Assembly (NCBI RefSeq): GCF_958299795.1
Contig: NC_133204.1
Location: 1,729,501 to 1,793,500 of the forward strand
DNA length: 64,000 nucleotides
Direction: 5' to 3'
Origin: Porites lutea
Taxonomy: Eukaryota > Cnidaria > Anthozoa > Scleractinia > Poritidae
In this document: positions 22,949-34,891 of the stretch, piece after piece
Position numbering within the stretch: the first letter of the stretch is position 1
How the letters are laid out: each line of letters begins with the position of its first letter
The notes under the pieces: model-generated
Told to the model about the DNA's origin: nothing
Seen by the model: the letters and a program-made list of their open reading frames with translations, nothing else
Database searches by the model: none
Made by a program: the position numbers and the translations under genes

Positions 22949-24906
22949 TTAGATAAGCAATTTGATCATGAGTATTGCATAAACTGCGCATATTTCAGTA
23001 AGGAACCCGCTGACCCCCAAGGTACCACTCGCATCAACCCAATCGCAGACTTCAGAGTCTTCGTTATCATCGATATCCTTGTCGGGCTCCTTGTCGTCAC
23101 TGGTATTAAATTTCTGTGAGTAAGCAGTGTTGTTGTAATTGCAGAATTCTTCTGTGCAGCATAGGATCTGGCATTCTTTAGCATCGCCCAAATTTGAAGA
23201 GACACTCCGGCAAAAATAATCTTTATCATCACAAGCCCTTTGGTAGACACAGCTTTTGCCGTAAACCCGGACGCCAGTGGATCCATCGAAAAAAGAGAAT
23301 ATTCCGCATCGATCAGCTCCTGGAGCATGGGTTTTACAATGTGCTTTCTGGATCTTGTTATCACATACGTCAAGGGAAGACTGCATGCCCTTACACACAT
23401 AGCACTGGAAGCCATCCACTGCATTAAAATCATACCAGAAAATATATTATGATATTATTAACTTAAAGCATCAGTCACTTTAGTCTTTCTTGATTAGGGG
23501 CGTACGAGGGCAGAGGAGATGCTCAGTAGGTGAGTCGAGTTGTTAAGGTAGAATGTTTCGCGCTCCTTATGTGGTTTCGCCGGTAGCTAGTTACGCGTAC
23601 TACAAACTAACCCGTTAAGCTCTAAGAGTATCCAACATTCAAATGCTCCTTCATATTATAGTAAAAATAAGCTTGGGAAACTACATGTAATCCTTCCGAA
23701 GATCGGCTTAAAATTCTAATAACTCGTTTTAGCGCTAAAATTTCATTTAAAATTTCGAGTTCTGTGTGAGACCAGGGTTGTTACGTTTGACAATATGTAC
23801 TTCTTTTGGGTTAATCTCTCTCCCCTCCCTCCTCAGCCGGCCGGCTCCCTCTGGGTAATCCAATGAAAATAGGAATAGCGAAAAAAAAGTAAGCGCGTAG
23901 TCATCACTTTCTTTCTTTCCTCTCCCCAAACTCCCGCACGACACAAAGAGACCTCTGCGGTGCGGAGCGAAGTTAATGCTATCTTATTATCAGAAAGCCT
24001 CGTTGAATACATGGAACCCAATCTGAACAGAGCCGGCCATTTACCAGTATACGTGATGCTGGAGAGAAAGGAGTTTGTTGTTGTCGTTTTTATGTTTTGT
24101 TTGTTCTTAGTTTTTTCATTTATCCTTATTCTCAGTTAATTCGTCCCTTCATTAGTCTGAAATGTAACTCTAACCCCTAACCCCCCTCCACACCCCCCAC
24201 GCGTTAGGTGATGGAGACGTATGACATTTCCGTGACGGCTATCCCTTCACTAGTTTCCTTGTCCGGCACTGACTGAGACTAAGCCTTGAAATTAATACGT
24301 TTAAATACTTTGCCGTAATCATGTTCTGTTTTGAGGCAGGCAAATCATTCAGAAGTCAATGAACCATTGGCTTTGTACAACACTTGTCCAGAAATATTAG
24401 TAATGTTTAAGATTCCAAAGCGACTAAAGCAATTGCAATTAAACACCTCTTTATGTCAAGGAACTGAAATAGTTCCTCTAATGCCAAAAAGGAATAAATC
24501 TCTATGTTAGCTCTTAAATTCGGTTTCCGTGAAAGATACTTCAGTCCTGTTAGGATCATTTATATAATCATGTAAGTCAGTGGTATAACCAGCTGGTATA
24601 TCAAGAGCGTATATGTTGTTCAGTCGGCACAGGTACATCGCTCGTCGTGTGGAACCTGCCACCCCATAGAACCAAACTGCGTTGGTAGAAACCACACGCT
24701 GAAGTTGATAGTTTCATAACTTTAGTTTAGTGTGTACGTTTCCTGTCCTGTGCTTGCTCACAACTGAAAAGAGTATGTTGTGCATTCGCAAGCAACCTGC
24801 TACTAAGAGGATTTTCGTCCTTTAAAGTTATCAAAAATGTTGGAAGAGACTTACCCGTAGTTATTAAGAATATCAAGATACCGCTTGCCAACAGAAATGC
24901 TCTCAT
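22949..24906 (-). CDS. Ly6/uPAR three-finger protein 3 with acidic stalk
   Basis: Two exons: 24906-24855 (signal peptide MRAFLLASGILIFLITTG) and 23418-22949, joined by a phase-1 GT-AG intron; 522 nt, 173 aa. The LU domain opens DGFQCYVCKGM and closes LCCTEEFCNYNN with 12 cysteines. A distinctive acidic stalk follows (DDKEPDKDIDDNEDSEVCDW) before a hydrophobic C-terminus (GFLTEICAVYAILMIKLLI) suited to GPI anchoring. The stalk, absent in the other four loci, would hold the three-finger domain away from the membrane. Partner and function are unknown. Confidence 0.88.
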
Positions 24907-27605
24907 TGCTGATTACTTCGCGAGATCCTCTGCTTTCGGTGTGATTATGTTCGAATTTCTTTCAAGAGTAAATGTTCCGTGATTTTGGAATGTAAACAGT
25001 ATTGAATGAAACAGACTTTCTCATGTTCAATTATGAACCTTCTGATAGGTTCATTAGTTTCACAATACTTGCACTGTCACTTTCTTGTTTATAAGAATAA
25101 TGTTTTTCTCAACTTTTGATCTGTCTCTACTAGCAACCTGATGTAATTTTGTGTTAACTGTCAAGATTCTTCAATCCTTCTTTCATACTGAAAACCGCTC
25201 GTGAAGAGATAAAAGAAATGCATTTTTTATCCCGCGGTGCCTTTCTGTAAGTAATGTATTCATTTTCTCTTTTCACAGCCATTAATAAAGTAAACAGTTA
25301 CTATAGTGTATTAATTTAACTTACTTTTCGTGTGTAGGATGGACAGTGTATACTTTTTTAAAGGAACTTTTTAAACAATAGATTACGAGTAGCCTCTTAA
25401 GTTTCTCGAGTGAGGAGTTAGAAGTACCGCTTGAGCGACTTTTTTTTTAAACAAGGAAAAACTTATCGTGCCAAGCAAATAAGTTCTCTCATTTTCACAA
25501 ATAAGTGTAAATGTAGGTCGCCTGAAGCGCGTGAAAATCGCACCACGAGGATAAGCGACAAGCCGAGGAGAGTTAGTAGAGTGGCCTTAATTGCACACGA
25601 AATTAAAGGAAAACGTGAAACGCGGGACACGCTAGGAGGTGACCTGTTTGAGCGTGAAAGGAAGGAGTGGAAATTGTTGTTTTGATGGATACAGTTTTCT
25701 GTTTTAGTAAGAAAACGATAATCAGTTGTTGACAATTTATGATGTTTCTTCCGCGTACCGATTTAATCCCCTCCCCGTTGATTTTAACCGTCTCCCCCTC
25801 AACCGCCAATGCTTTGCGAGGTCCTGCCACTACTACCATGGTAACACTTTGAAAGGGGATAATTCAACTCAAAATAAAGAAAGAAAAAGAAAAAAACCTG
25901 GCTGCACGTTTAAGAATTACGTGTGCGCGCTGTACACTCTGAACACAGTTAATTTTCAATTGAGAATCGAGGGAAATAATTTTACGTGTACAAATCATGA
26001 AAGTGAATTTCCGCGAGCCGTCAACAGTACAGCGTGACGTATGACGTCAAAAAATTTTGTAATGTAGCCCTCTCAGGGACTTTTGGCAGGAAACAGTTTT
26101 ATTGCTGAGAAAGATGCGTTTTTGACACAAAAGGCACAGAACGAAAAATCCAGATTACTGTTACATGTCATGTGACCCTGAACCAAAGGGAGCGCGCGCT
26201 GTTGGGGAAAAGATCCAGCGACTTTCAATTTTATCACTGAGTTTTGCAGGGAATGTACACTCCACAAAAAATGTTCTGGTATAAAATGTCTTGTTGCTGT
26301 TACTTGCTTAACAATGGCAACAAGACTGATTTATTTCCTGTCAAACTTTTAATACTTTTTTTTGGAAAGTTACAACACATTTTTTTTTTAACTTTTAGTA
26401 TCCTTTACTGTACAAAGTAGTCGGTAAGTATGATTACTTCCTAGATTCTAATACAAAACTAAATATCATTCACTGCCTGTCTTCTCAAACTGCTGATCAC
26501 AACTGATTACTAAAGAAATTAGTCTTATTACAACTAACAGAAAGTAGCTGTTTAAGATGACATGTGAGTACTTATGGAAAGGTAAGACGGGTGGAAATAG
26601 ACTTTCGCCCAATAATTTTAACCATTTAAGCCTTCATAGTGAGACAAGCGCCCAATTTCTCCTTACAATTACCACTACTTAGGTCAAAAAGGGTCATAGG
26701 AATAACGGAAATGTTCTCCTGATGAGAACAGTTCAGAAAAAGTATGAAAAACAGTGTACAGAAATTGCTTTTTGTAATAGGGGCTTAGAGGGGGTTTCCA
26801 CTCTTCTAGAGGATTTAAAAAGAGACCACGCAAAAATAAGCTCTGACCCAATACTCAGTAACATAGGAGATGAATTGGCCTACCACGGTATGATACTGTA
26901 CTTGATACCGTGATATTTCACTTGCTTTCAGATCGGTTTATGGATTGGACATTCAAGCACGAGAGGTCCACGCGCGATCACTGAGTTAAATGAGCCGCGA
27001 GAGAATCGCGCGTGAGAGCTCACGCTTGTTGCGCTTGTAAAACGTTCTTAAAGTGGGTTAATTTTAGTTGCTATTGATCAGTTAAAGAACATTCTGAGCA
27101 AGCCAGTCAGTCATGTATCGTATCAAGGGTATCGTTTTATCTTCAGGTATCCTGTTAAGTATCGTATCAAGCCGTTAAAGTATTGTTATACCTATATATA
27201 TGAACCATCTATAAACTATTATACAAGCTGATTAAGAGTTATGAGTAAATGAAAAATGTAATATTGGCCTGTAAAGCAGGCATTTTTTTTAACGAAATCT
27301 CAGAGGAACATTGATCGAAGCCGCTATCTTGAAAGCAATTGAAAACCTCTCCCTTGGAATAATTTTTTCACTTGCCCTAACTCTCCGTCAGTTTCAACGT
27401 CCAAGATGGCGGGAGAAAGTAAGTATCATTGTTTGCACTGCAAAATACCCTGTTTTGCAGGCTAATGTACCATAGGAACGAGTAGTTTAGAAAAGATACC
27501 TACTGATTACTGTAGGGTTTATGTAAAGCACATTTGAATACTTACAACAATCAAGAGAAAAAAGGGGGCTTTGAAATTACTATTAAAATATATCAACAAA
27601 CACTT
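24907..27605. other. intergenic interval between the Ly6 cluster and NTAQ1
   Basis: No complete gene is supported. Open frames at 25431-26037 on both strands lack splice partners and recognisable domains. Near 27411 a plus-strand ATGGCGGGAGAAA followed by GTAAGTATC looks like a first coding exon plus donor, but I find no second exon before ALG13. Confidence 0.4.
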
Positions 27606-30600
27606 TTAATCCGCTGATGAAAAACTTTTGATGAAGGTTTTGTAGTCCATAACTTGCCCCTCGCCTTCGTCAGTCATGTCTATAAACTCCTGAAGGTTCA
27701 TTGTGCTTTCTGTAAACAAAAATAACAATCCAAACAATATTACTCAGCTAAAAATCTACAGTTTCAATTAATAACCATGTTTTCAAGGAAGGTAAGTCAT
27801 CTGTCTGTCAGCAGCAGAAGGCTCAGTAGGACTGAAGCAAAGTAGGTAACTGACTACAATTGACCTATTTGTGCTGTTAATAAAAACCTTACCAACCATA
27901 ATTTTTCTGAAAGGTTAAAACTCAAGAGTACATCTTTTTCATTTAAAAGGAGGAAAATTTGAACATACTATTTCTAAGAAGAAAACGATTTTACAAACGT
28001 TTTTGTAATAAAAATAAAACTTATGCCCCCTGTATTTAAATGGTAGGCATTAAGTGAAACAAATAATTATTTTTTTACTTTTTCGCAGATAATTTTTTGG
28101 CATGCGATATTTCTAAGTTACCCAATATACATGTACATGTCATTCCATGTTGTCAAAAAATATACTCTAGGTGTAGTACATTACAAAGAGAGCCCACCAT
28201 GCGTCAAGTGGTCACTTTATACAAGACGTTAAAAATAATGGAAAACTATAAAACTGTCAGCCCAAAAGGTGATCAAGGTCGCTTACGAGAGGTGCTCATT
28301 TACGAGAGATTCTAATTATAGGGCTTTGACTATTAAAGGGCGCTTTCCAAAAGTCAGAAATGGCCGGCCAGACTATGGCTGGACCAGACGTTTTGGCAAT
28401 GAAACAGGCTTTTTCCAAGAGGTTTTGCTGAAAAACTATCTCCTTTCTGCATAATATTTAGGATTTGACTAATGTGGGTGGTTAGTTTTGATTAAAAGTG
28501 ATATTCTCATTACAATGGGAATGGGCTGGCCAGTCAGTTCTGACTAATGGTAAGTGCCCTAAGAAAATGTTGGTGTTTTTGATAGGTGGTTGCTAATGAG
28601 AGGTGGTCACACATGAACGTTTGACTCTTTATAAAATTATTGAAGCTTTGATGTAATGAGGTGTACCTGCTGTTCTGATTGGTGCATACGGCGGTGGTGT
28701 TTTGATCCATTCACCATTTGCTTTCTTCATGTGTGACCGGTCTGAGGCAAAGGTCCGAAGAAATACCTCTGCTGGTATTACTCTGAATTTTCTGAAAGAA
28801 AGTTTTTAATGAAAATTAATATTATAAATGCTTAATAGGTGGGAGTTACGTATTATACAGAAGGGATTCTAGAATTCCTTGCTACTGATCAATCTAAAGT
28901 ATAAAATTTGAACTGGTGTTTGAGGTACTACATAATCTCAAGTCACCAGTAAGTATTATTTGTCTTTAATTTTCAAAAGAATAGCAAGAGTCAAAATAAA
29001 ACTGCATCTGCAGTCAGTATTCCCAAAGTCAGTGATAGACAATGACCCTAACACTACCACAGACTGCTTAGCACTTTGCCTGTACAAGTACTCCTGAATT
29101 CAATGTTTAAAAGTTTCCTTATTATCAAACCTAACTGCTACAGTGGTCCGTAGTCTTGAGTCTAACATCTAGCCCTCATTCTAAACTTTAACCAGTTTGT
29201 CATTGCAGTCAGTGACTAAGGGAAGTTATAGTGCCAGTCGTACAGTTGTTGTTGACAGTGACTGTCAACAACAACAGTCCTATTCAGGACTACGTTCACC
29301 CCAACAATTAAACTCAACCTAAATTTTGAAAATGACCCCTGGGTTCAAACCTTTCACATGGATTAAACTGCCAGGAATTTTAGAATCTAGCCCGCTTGTA
29401 ACCCCAAACATCCTTAAATGGAATTTGGTAAGGTTCACAACTGCAAAACCAAAGTGCGTGTCTCCATCATGAAATATGTCAACTAACATACTGATCCCAG
29501 AAGTTCAAATGTTGGATAGCACAATACACTGGATAAATTATTATGCAACCGATAAAGTATTAGGAAAATCAATTGCTCTACATTCCTCTGGATAGCAATT
29601 TATCCAGTGGATTGAGCAATATTTATCTACTTTTTGATCTGGGGCCTGGAACTTACCTGTGAAATTGCTTTTTTAGTCGTCTGTCACTCTGTATAGCTTG
29701 TTCAGCGTACTGAGTAAATGGACAAGGAAAAGGTAGGATAGAATCCAGATCATAAATGAGACTCTTCTCCTCCACTTTTCGTAGTAAAAGAACATGATAA
29801 TCCTAAAAATCCAAGATTATCTAAATTGAGTCCATTATTTTCTTTTTAACTGCATGATTTCATTAGATTACTTAAGTGTTCATAACCAAATGTGGCATGA
29901 ATATTCTTTCCAGAAAAAGAAGGAAGCACTACTGCCACAGCTGTGTAACAACTTCATTTGCACTCTGAGTGTGTTAATAATTATATGGTGAAAGAAATGA
30001 AAGATGGTATAAAATTTTAAGCTCGGCGAGAGAGATGTGAAAATGATATGAACACCATGTCACAAGCATTGAGAATCCTGTCAGGAACTCAGATATTTTC
30101 TTTGTCCCACACTCGTGACATGCTGATCATGTCATTTTCACATTTGTTTCACCGAGCTTAAAATTTACCACCTTTCATTTCTGCAACATCGACATCGCTG
30201 ATCCTAGCAGTATACAGGACGCATGTCAAATATGAACCTAGTACATGGCCTTGTTCTCCATGAGTTCTCTGTAGCTCAGGAGCACCCGCCTGGGGTTCGG
30301 GAGGCCATAGGTTTGAATCCTGTCTGGGATTCAGATTTTTTCCATGTCCCATGCTCTTGACATGCTGATCATATCATTTTCACAATTATCATAATTATGT
30401 TGCTGTTCACTTTTACATTTTCACTTTTTGTTTTCTTGGTTGAAAATTAATATAACATTTGAACCATGGATAAAAATTGATATTTCATGAAATAACCAAA
30501 ACAATCTTGGAAGACAAGATTATTTTTTAACACAATTGCTATAGCTAGAGCCCGCAGGGTTCTATTTGACAACTTACCCATACTACTGGAGCTAATGGTT

Positions 30601-33160
30601 CTTTTGCTGATTTTTGCATCCATAAAGGAACCTGTATTACACGAAGTAAGTGCAGTGACTTGTTAATTATAACAAGGAAAGAGATAACTAGAGGGTACTT
30701 GTAGCAAATGTTATGATCAATGATTAATACTGACAAAGAGACACTGATCTACTTGTCATCAAATCTTTATCTTCCTGTCAAAACAGTGGAAATCCATTAA
30801 AATGACCGTTACAGGTCAAAATCATAAACAGGTTAAACTTCTTTAACCTAGGTTGATTCTCAATTTTCTTTGTCTCCTTAAGCCCTAATAATTTATAACA
30901 CAGGAACTTGAGAATCAACCTTCATCATCAAAAGTGTAGGGAAGGTTGCTTTTTTACCCCTTTTTTTCCTTCCCACCCCCCTCCCCCCGGCCCTGACCCA
31001 TTGTTGAGAAAAACATTAATGTCTGTGTGCATAATTGTTCTGTCATATCCCAACTTTGAATGGGAAGAGGGGGGGGGGATATTTAGCAAAAGAGAAAACT
31101 CTCTTTTTTGAGGATTAAAATGGACTACTGTTAAGTTGCTTTGTCATAAATGATAATCCATGACCAGCTTCTTAATGATTAGCACTAAACAGAAGCTATA
31201 ATAAAAATGGTGGCTTAAGAACTATTGCAGTCAAATTAGGAGGCCCACAACATATCTTAAGCTTCACAGGGACAGTTAGAGTGAGAGAAGTGAATTAGAA
31301 AGAAATGGGTGCATAATGATTTCCAGCCATTGATGACCAACTTTAGAAAGACCATAAACATGAACTTATTAAAACACAGGTTGCCAAAATTAATTGCTGA
31401 CTTTCACTGCATTACTTTAGTTGCCAATTAAATGGCCATCAAAATGCATTGTAACCAGATGTTCAATTTATTATGTAACAACATTTATGGGCATTTTACT
31501 GGAACAAATCAAAGTACCTGTAATGAAAAAGTGGCCAAATAAAATGGTATGTATACTAGTTGAGTTCCACTGTATTAAAAAAACATACCTGTCTCTTATC
31601 ATTTGAAATGAAAACTGCATAATATTCATTCAGGCTTTGCTCTTTTTCCTCCTTTATCTGCTCACATAATTTCCACACATTTTCTTCACTGAAAAAAGAA
31701 AACCATCCCACAGTTGTCAAAAATCATGACATATTGTATTATTTTCTTTTTGCACATACAAAGGTAGAAAAAAAACTAAGCTAACAACCTGCAAAAACCT
31801 AAGGTTCTAGGATGGAATGGAAAAGCATAATTCATGAAAATAAAGTGAAAATATATCTGCATTTCTGAGAAATAAGCCCACAATTTCTGAAAATGCTAAC
31901 CTTGCTGGGAGTGCTGGATGCACTGAAAATCGAAAGGAAAACAAGGTTGGAGAAAAGGAAGACAAACCCTTTTAGCTGCATTAGAAGCTGCCTACAGTGA
32001 GTATCATTGGACCACGAAAAAAGCAGCTAAAAGTTTGCTATTTTACAAGGAACAGCCTCTCACTAAAGTGAACAAAACAAACAGAGACAAAACTGCCTTC
32101 CATTCAGCAGTTTGGTCAGTTTGCCAGTTTTAGTCTGCAGACACATGCAGTGTGAACTGCTTTGACTTTCAAAAGCTGAAATGCATTGTGGGACACCATT
32201 TTAAAAAGTTGGGGATGAACCATGACCAACAACAACACTAGTGCCAAGCATGTGTTTCACTCACATGACACAAGGTGACCTCCCTGCACCTTTTTGAAAA
32301 TTTGTCATACAGAAAGAATGCAAAAGCATCAAAAAGCATATTTCTATAAATAGTTATATCCGATAAGTTTTAACTGTAGAATCCATTGATAACAGTCGTC
32401 AGAAAAAAAAATTGTCAGAAGCACTTTTTAATAGTTTCACTTTGCCGCGCCTAGAAACAAGCTTTAACGTTCTCTCTCTTTACCTATGAATTCATAACTC
32501 CTTTTCGGAAGGGAATTGGGATTATAAAAACTTGAACTTGTGAAAGCAAATAACAGTGAAAGTTAATTTCGGTGCGATCGTAAAGACATCTTTAAAAAAG
32601 ACCTTATCAAAATACTGTTTTACAACAACGATAATTTTCCTTTAAATTTCCAATAAACCTTACTTATTGAATAATCTGTTTACTCGATAGAAATAGAATT
32701 ATTTTTTGCAAATTCAAAGAAAAGTTTGTGTTTTAAGGTCAATAAAACTTGTAATGTACCAATTCTATAAACCGGATCACAGCCCGGGAAAACCCCGCGA
32801 AAGAAGTGTCCACCAATACCATTGAAAAACCGAAAAACAAATTGAGATCATCTTTTTAAGTAATGTTCGTGAAAGCAAATATTACGGAGACCTAACTTCC
32901 CTACAAAACTTGCAAAAAGCCAAGTTTTTCTAATGTACAAATTTCGTACGACATAACGGATCAAAATGCTTTTGCGCTTTTCAGACATCTGAACTTGTAA
33001 ATTCTCCGTTTGCGCCGTAAGATGTGCATATTATACCACACTAGGGTATGTGAGTAGGACATTTACGTATAAAGATAGTCACATACCAGTAACAGCTCGT
33101 ATAGACGCATGTAGACGGTGAAATTTCTCCTTTAACTTCCACTGAAGTTTTTGCCTGCAT
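27606..33160 (-). CDS. NTAQ1: protein N-terminal glutamine amidohydrolase
   Basis: Six exons on the minus strand: 33160-33087, 31688-31589, 30631-30578, 29802-29657, 28791-28667 and 27709-27606; 603 nt, 200 aa (human NTAQ1/WDYHV1 is 205). The enzyme converts N-terminal Gln to Glu, feeding proteins into the Arg/N-degron pathway. The defining WDYHV motif spans the exon 3/4 junction. The catalytic triad is in place by position: Cys25 in SCYCEENVW, with its codon split by the first intron; His79 in WDYHV; and Asp94 in [15 protein letters not shown]. Further conserved blocks are [18 protein letters not shown] and [11 protein letters not shown]. The start is the ATG nearest the conserved [10 protein letters not shown] block. 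The promoter is shared head-to-head with ALG13. Expected in cytosol and nucleus. Confidence 0.96.
28230..28630 (+). repeat. dispersed repeat with TCGCTTACGAGAG units, copy 1
   Basis: It contains AAAACTATAAAACTGTCAGC, GGTCGCTTACGAGAGGTGC and, near its end, GGTCACACATGAACG. The same ordered parts recur at about 48980-49445 (AAAATTTTAAAACTGTCAAC, GGTCGCTTACGAGAGTCGAA, GGTCGCACATGAAGG). It is noncoding and lies in an NTAQ1 intron. Confidence 0.6.
29245..29275. repeat. perfect 15-bp inverted repeat
   Basis: GTTGTTGTTGACAGT, one base, then the exact reverse complement ACTGTCAACAACAAC. It lies in an NTAQ1 intron, and no function is apparent. Confidence 0.7.
29508..29640. mobile_element. GGATA-type palindromic MITE, second copy
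   Basis: AAATGTTGGATAGCACAATA, ACTGGATAAATT, CTGGATAGCAATTTATCCAG and TGGATTGAGCAA match the element at 11003-11125 in order, with more substitutions. It is in an NTAQ1 intron. Confidence 0.6.
30010..30175. repeat. foldback unit built from SINE-tail sequence
   Basis: The left arm (AAATTTTAAGCTCGGCGAGA, then GTGAAAATGATATGAACACC) is the imperfect reverse complement of the right arm (ending CACCGAGCTTAAAATTT). The right half contains TTTGTCCCACACTCGTGACA and GCTGATCATGTCATTTTCAC, which also form the tail of the SINE-like unit 100 bp further on. This points to an inverted duplication of the tail or a MITE that shares it. Confidence 0.6.
30250..30395 (+). mobile_element. tRNA-derived SINE-like unit
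   Basis: A box-A-like TGTAGCTCAGGAGC and a box-B-like GGTTTGAATCC are spaced about as in tRNA genes. They are followed by a non-tRNA tail (GATTCAGATTTTTTCC, TGACATGCTGATCATATCAT). The head does not fold as a complete cloverleaf by eye, so I call it a SINE head, not a tRNA gene. It is in an NTAQ1 intron. Confidence 0.6.
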
Positions 33161-33263
33161 GGCCGGCCATTGAAAACAAAACCTGAAAGGCTTGAGGCAG
33201 GCATGGAAACGAGGCCTGTGGCTGCGACCGCTGTTTAACTGTACTGGCAGCTGCAAAAACAAC
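33161..33263. promoter_or_regulatory. bidirectional promoter of NTAQ1 and ALG13
   Basis: Only 103 bp separate the two start codons, which point away from each other. The interval is GC-richer than its surroundings and contains no TATA-like box. Both transcripts probably start within it or inside the opposite gene's 5' end. Confidence 0.7.
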
Positions 33264-34891
33264 ATGGCGGAAGAGAAGAGTGTCTTTGTCACTGTTGGAA
33301 CAACAAGCTTTGACCGATTAATTGAAACTGTTTCCAGCAAGCCTTTGATTGAGGTAAATTATTAAACGTCTTTCTCTCTGTAGAGTTACTACAGAACACA
33401 GGGCCGTGTGATAAAGGTCTTAAACAGAAGTAGCTCGGTGGTTCGCCAGTGTTCTTTTGATACCTACGGTACACTTCGTCTTAATTCGATTCATTGCTGC
33501 AGATAATTATATTTTTTTTCATTCTACAGGTTTTAGAAAATTTAGGATACCGAAGTGTTGTTCTTCAAATAGGAAGAGGTGATTGCGAGCCCGAGGTAAT
33601 AAAAAGAAAGAATTTCTCCTTGACACACTACAGATATAAAGATTCAATCGCTGCTGATATTCAAAGAGCATCGCTTGTGATCAGCCACGCAGGTAAGTTG
33701 AACTCTTTTTTAATGGTATCTGCACTTACAATTAACAGTAAAACCTAACTTAGTTATAGAAAAGCTTACTTATTAAAGCTTAGATATAAGATTCAGCTTA
33801 CTAGAAACCTTGAAAAAGTGTTCTTATTGATGAGTTAATACTTGTGCAGATATACATCAAGGGGTGAATTATGATTTAGCTTACACGTGGTACGCTTAGA
33901 GGGGGTTTACACACCTGTGTGCTATTCACTGTTTTAAAGTTACTAATAAGAATAATCAGATTTAATTATTATTACATATTTGTTTTCTTGTTTTGGAACT
34001 TACATGAGGTCAGCTGCGAAATTTTGAGTGCCATGATTTTCTCCGAGCAGAAGCACAGAATGATGTTTAAATTGAAAGTTATAAGTAATGTGATCCATTC
34101 GTACATAAGCCAAAAAATTAAAAAAGGACTTAAGGACAGTGAAATCATGCTGCTTGTGTTTTCTCCACACCAGGGATGCATTGACATCAATTTCACAACA
34201 GTGAACCATGGAGTGTTTGTAACTGTTTTTCTTAGGGGCTGGAAGTGTTTTAGAGACTCTGCAAGCAGGACGGCCACTTATTGTAGTGATCAATGAACAC
34301 TTGATGGACAATCATCAGTTAGAGTTAGCAAGTCAACTTGCTGAGGATGGCCACTTGTACTATGCTACTTGCAGGTGTGTAAGATATTGGCAAAACTGTT
34401 CTTCAGCAATGTTAGGGAAATTGTCTTGTACTTAGCATATTTCTTTGACATTTTTCTCATAAACACAATTTGCTAATAAAGATAGTGATAAAATTGATGC
34501 AACACAACAAATTTTCAAATGCACATTGCATATGCAAAAATTCAGGAGACTAGCTTGCCAGTTCCAGAGTACAGTATGGTAGGCCATTTGCCTTAAGCCT
34601 CATTTTAAAGTGATAGTTTCTGAAACTCAGAAATGGCCCATTCAGCTCTGATTAGGCAAAGTTATGTGGAAAAATTTACATGCACAAAAAGTAATTAATC
34701 AATCAGTTTTTGTAAGGGATGATTGTTAAATAAACATGTGGTATATTTAGTGATATTTTCACTCTTTATTTTACAGCACACTGCAGGATACCATCACGGA
34801 AAAAGATCTCACACAGCTAAAACCATTTCCTCCTGGGAAGCCTGAACTTTTTTCTGCTTTTCTAGACAGAGCAATGGATTTCCATTCATAG
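33264..34891 (+). CDS. ALG13: UDP-GlcNAc transferase catalytic subunit ALG13
   Basis: Four exons at 33264-33353, 33530-33692, 34236-34374 and 34777-34891 give 507 nt (168 aa), close to the 165-aa short human isoform. ALG13 pairs with membrane-bound ALG14 on the cytosolic face of the ER and adds the second GlcNAc to dolichol-PP-GlcNAc in N-glycan assembly. Recognisable blocks of the GT28 fold are [24 protein letters not shown], the donor-binding region [13 protein letters not shown] (codon for the first Gly split by intron 2), [20 protein letters not shown] and the C-terminal [12 protein letters not shown]. The first ATG sits directly before the [10 protein letters not shown] block. No deubiquitinase or tudor extension is visible downstream, so this is the single-domain form. 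All junctions are GT-AG. Confidence 0.97.
34585..34652. repeat. partial copy of the AATAGGCC-ended MITE
   Basis: AGCCTCATTTTAAAGTGATA and GAAACTCAGAAATGGCCCAT match the right half of the element at 44888-45062 (TAGCCTCATTTTGAAAGTGA, GGAACTCGGAAGTGGCCTAT). It lies in the last ALG13 intron. Confidence 0.55.

Noticed and set aside
24507-24695. 62-codon minus-strand frame upstream of the Ly6-3 LU exon
   Set aside because: It lies in the Ly6-3 intron, has almost no cysteines and no splice context; not a Ly6 exon.
25431-26037. Open frames on both strands
   Set aside because: Basic, repetitive composition with no domain, start context or splice partner; probably old repeat sequence.
30262-30335. 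tRNA-like box A and box B
   Set aside because: The cloverleaf is incomplete and the tail is shared with another repeat copy, so it is a SINE head rather than a tRNA gene.
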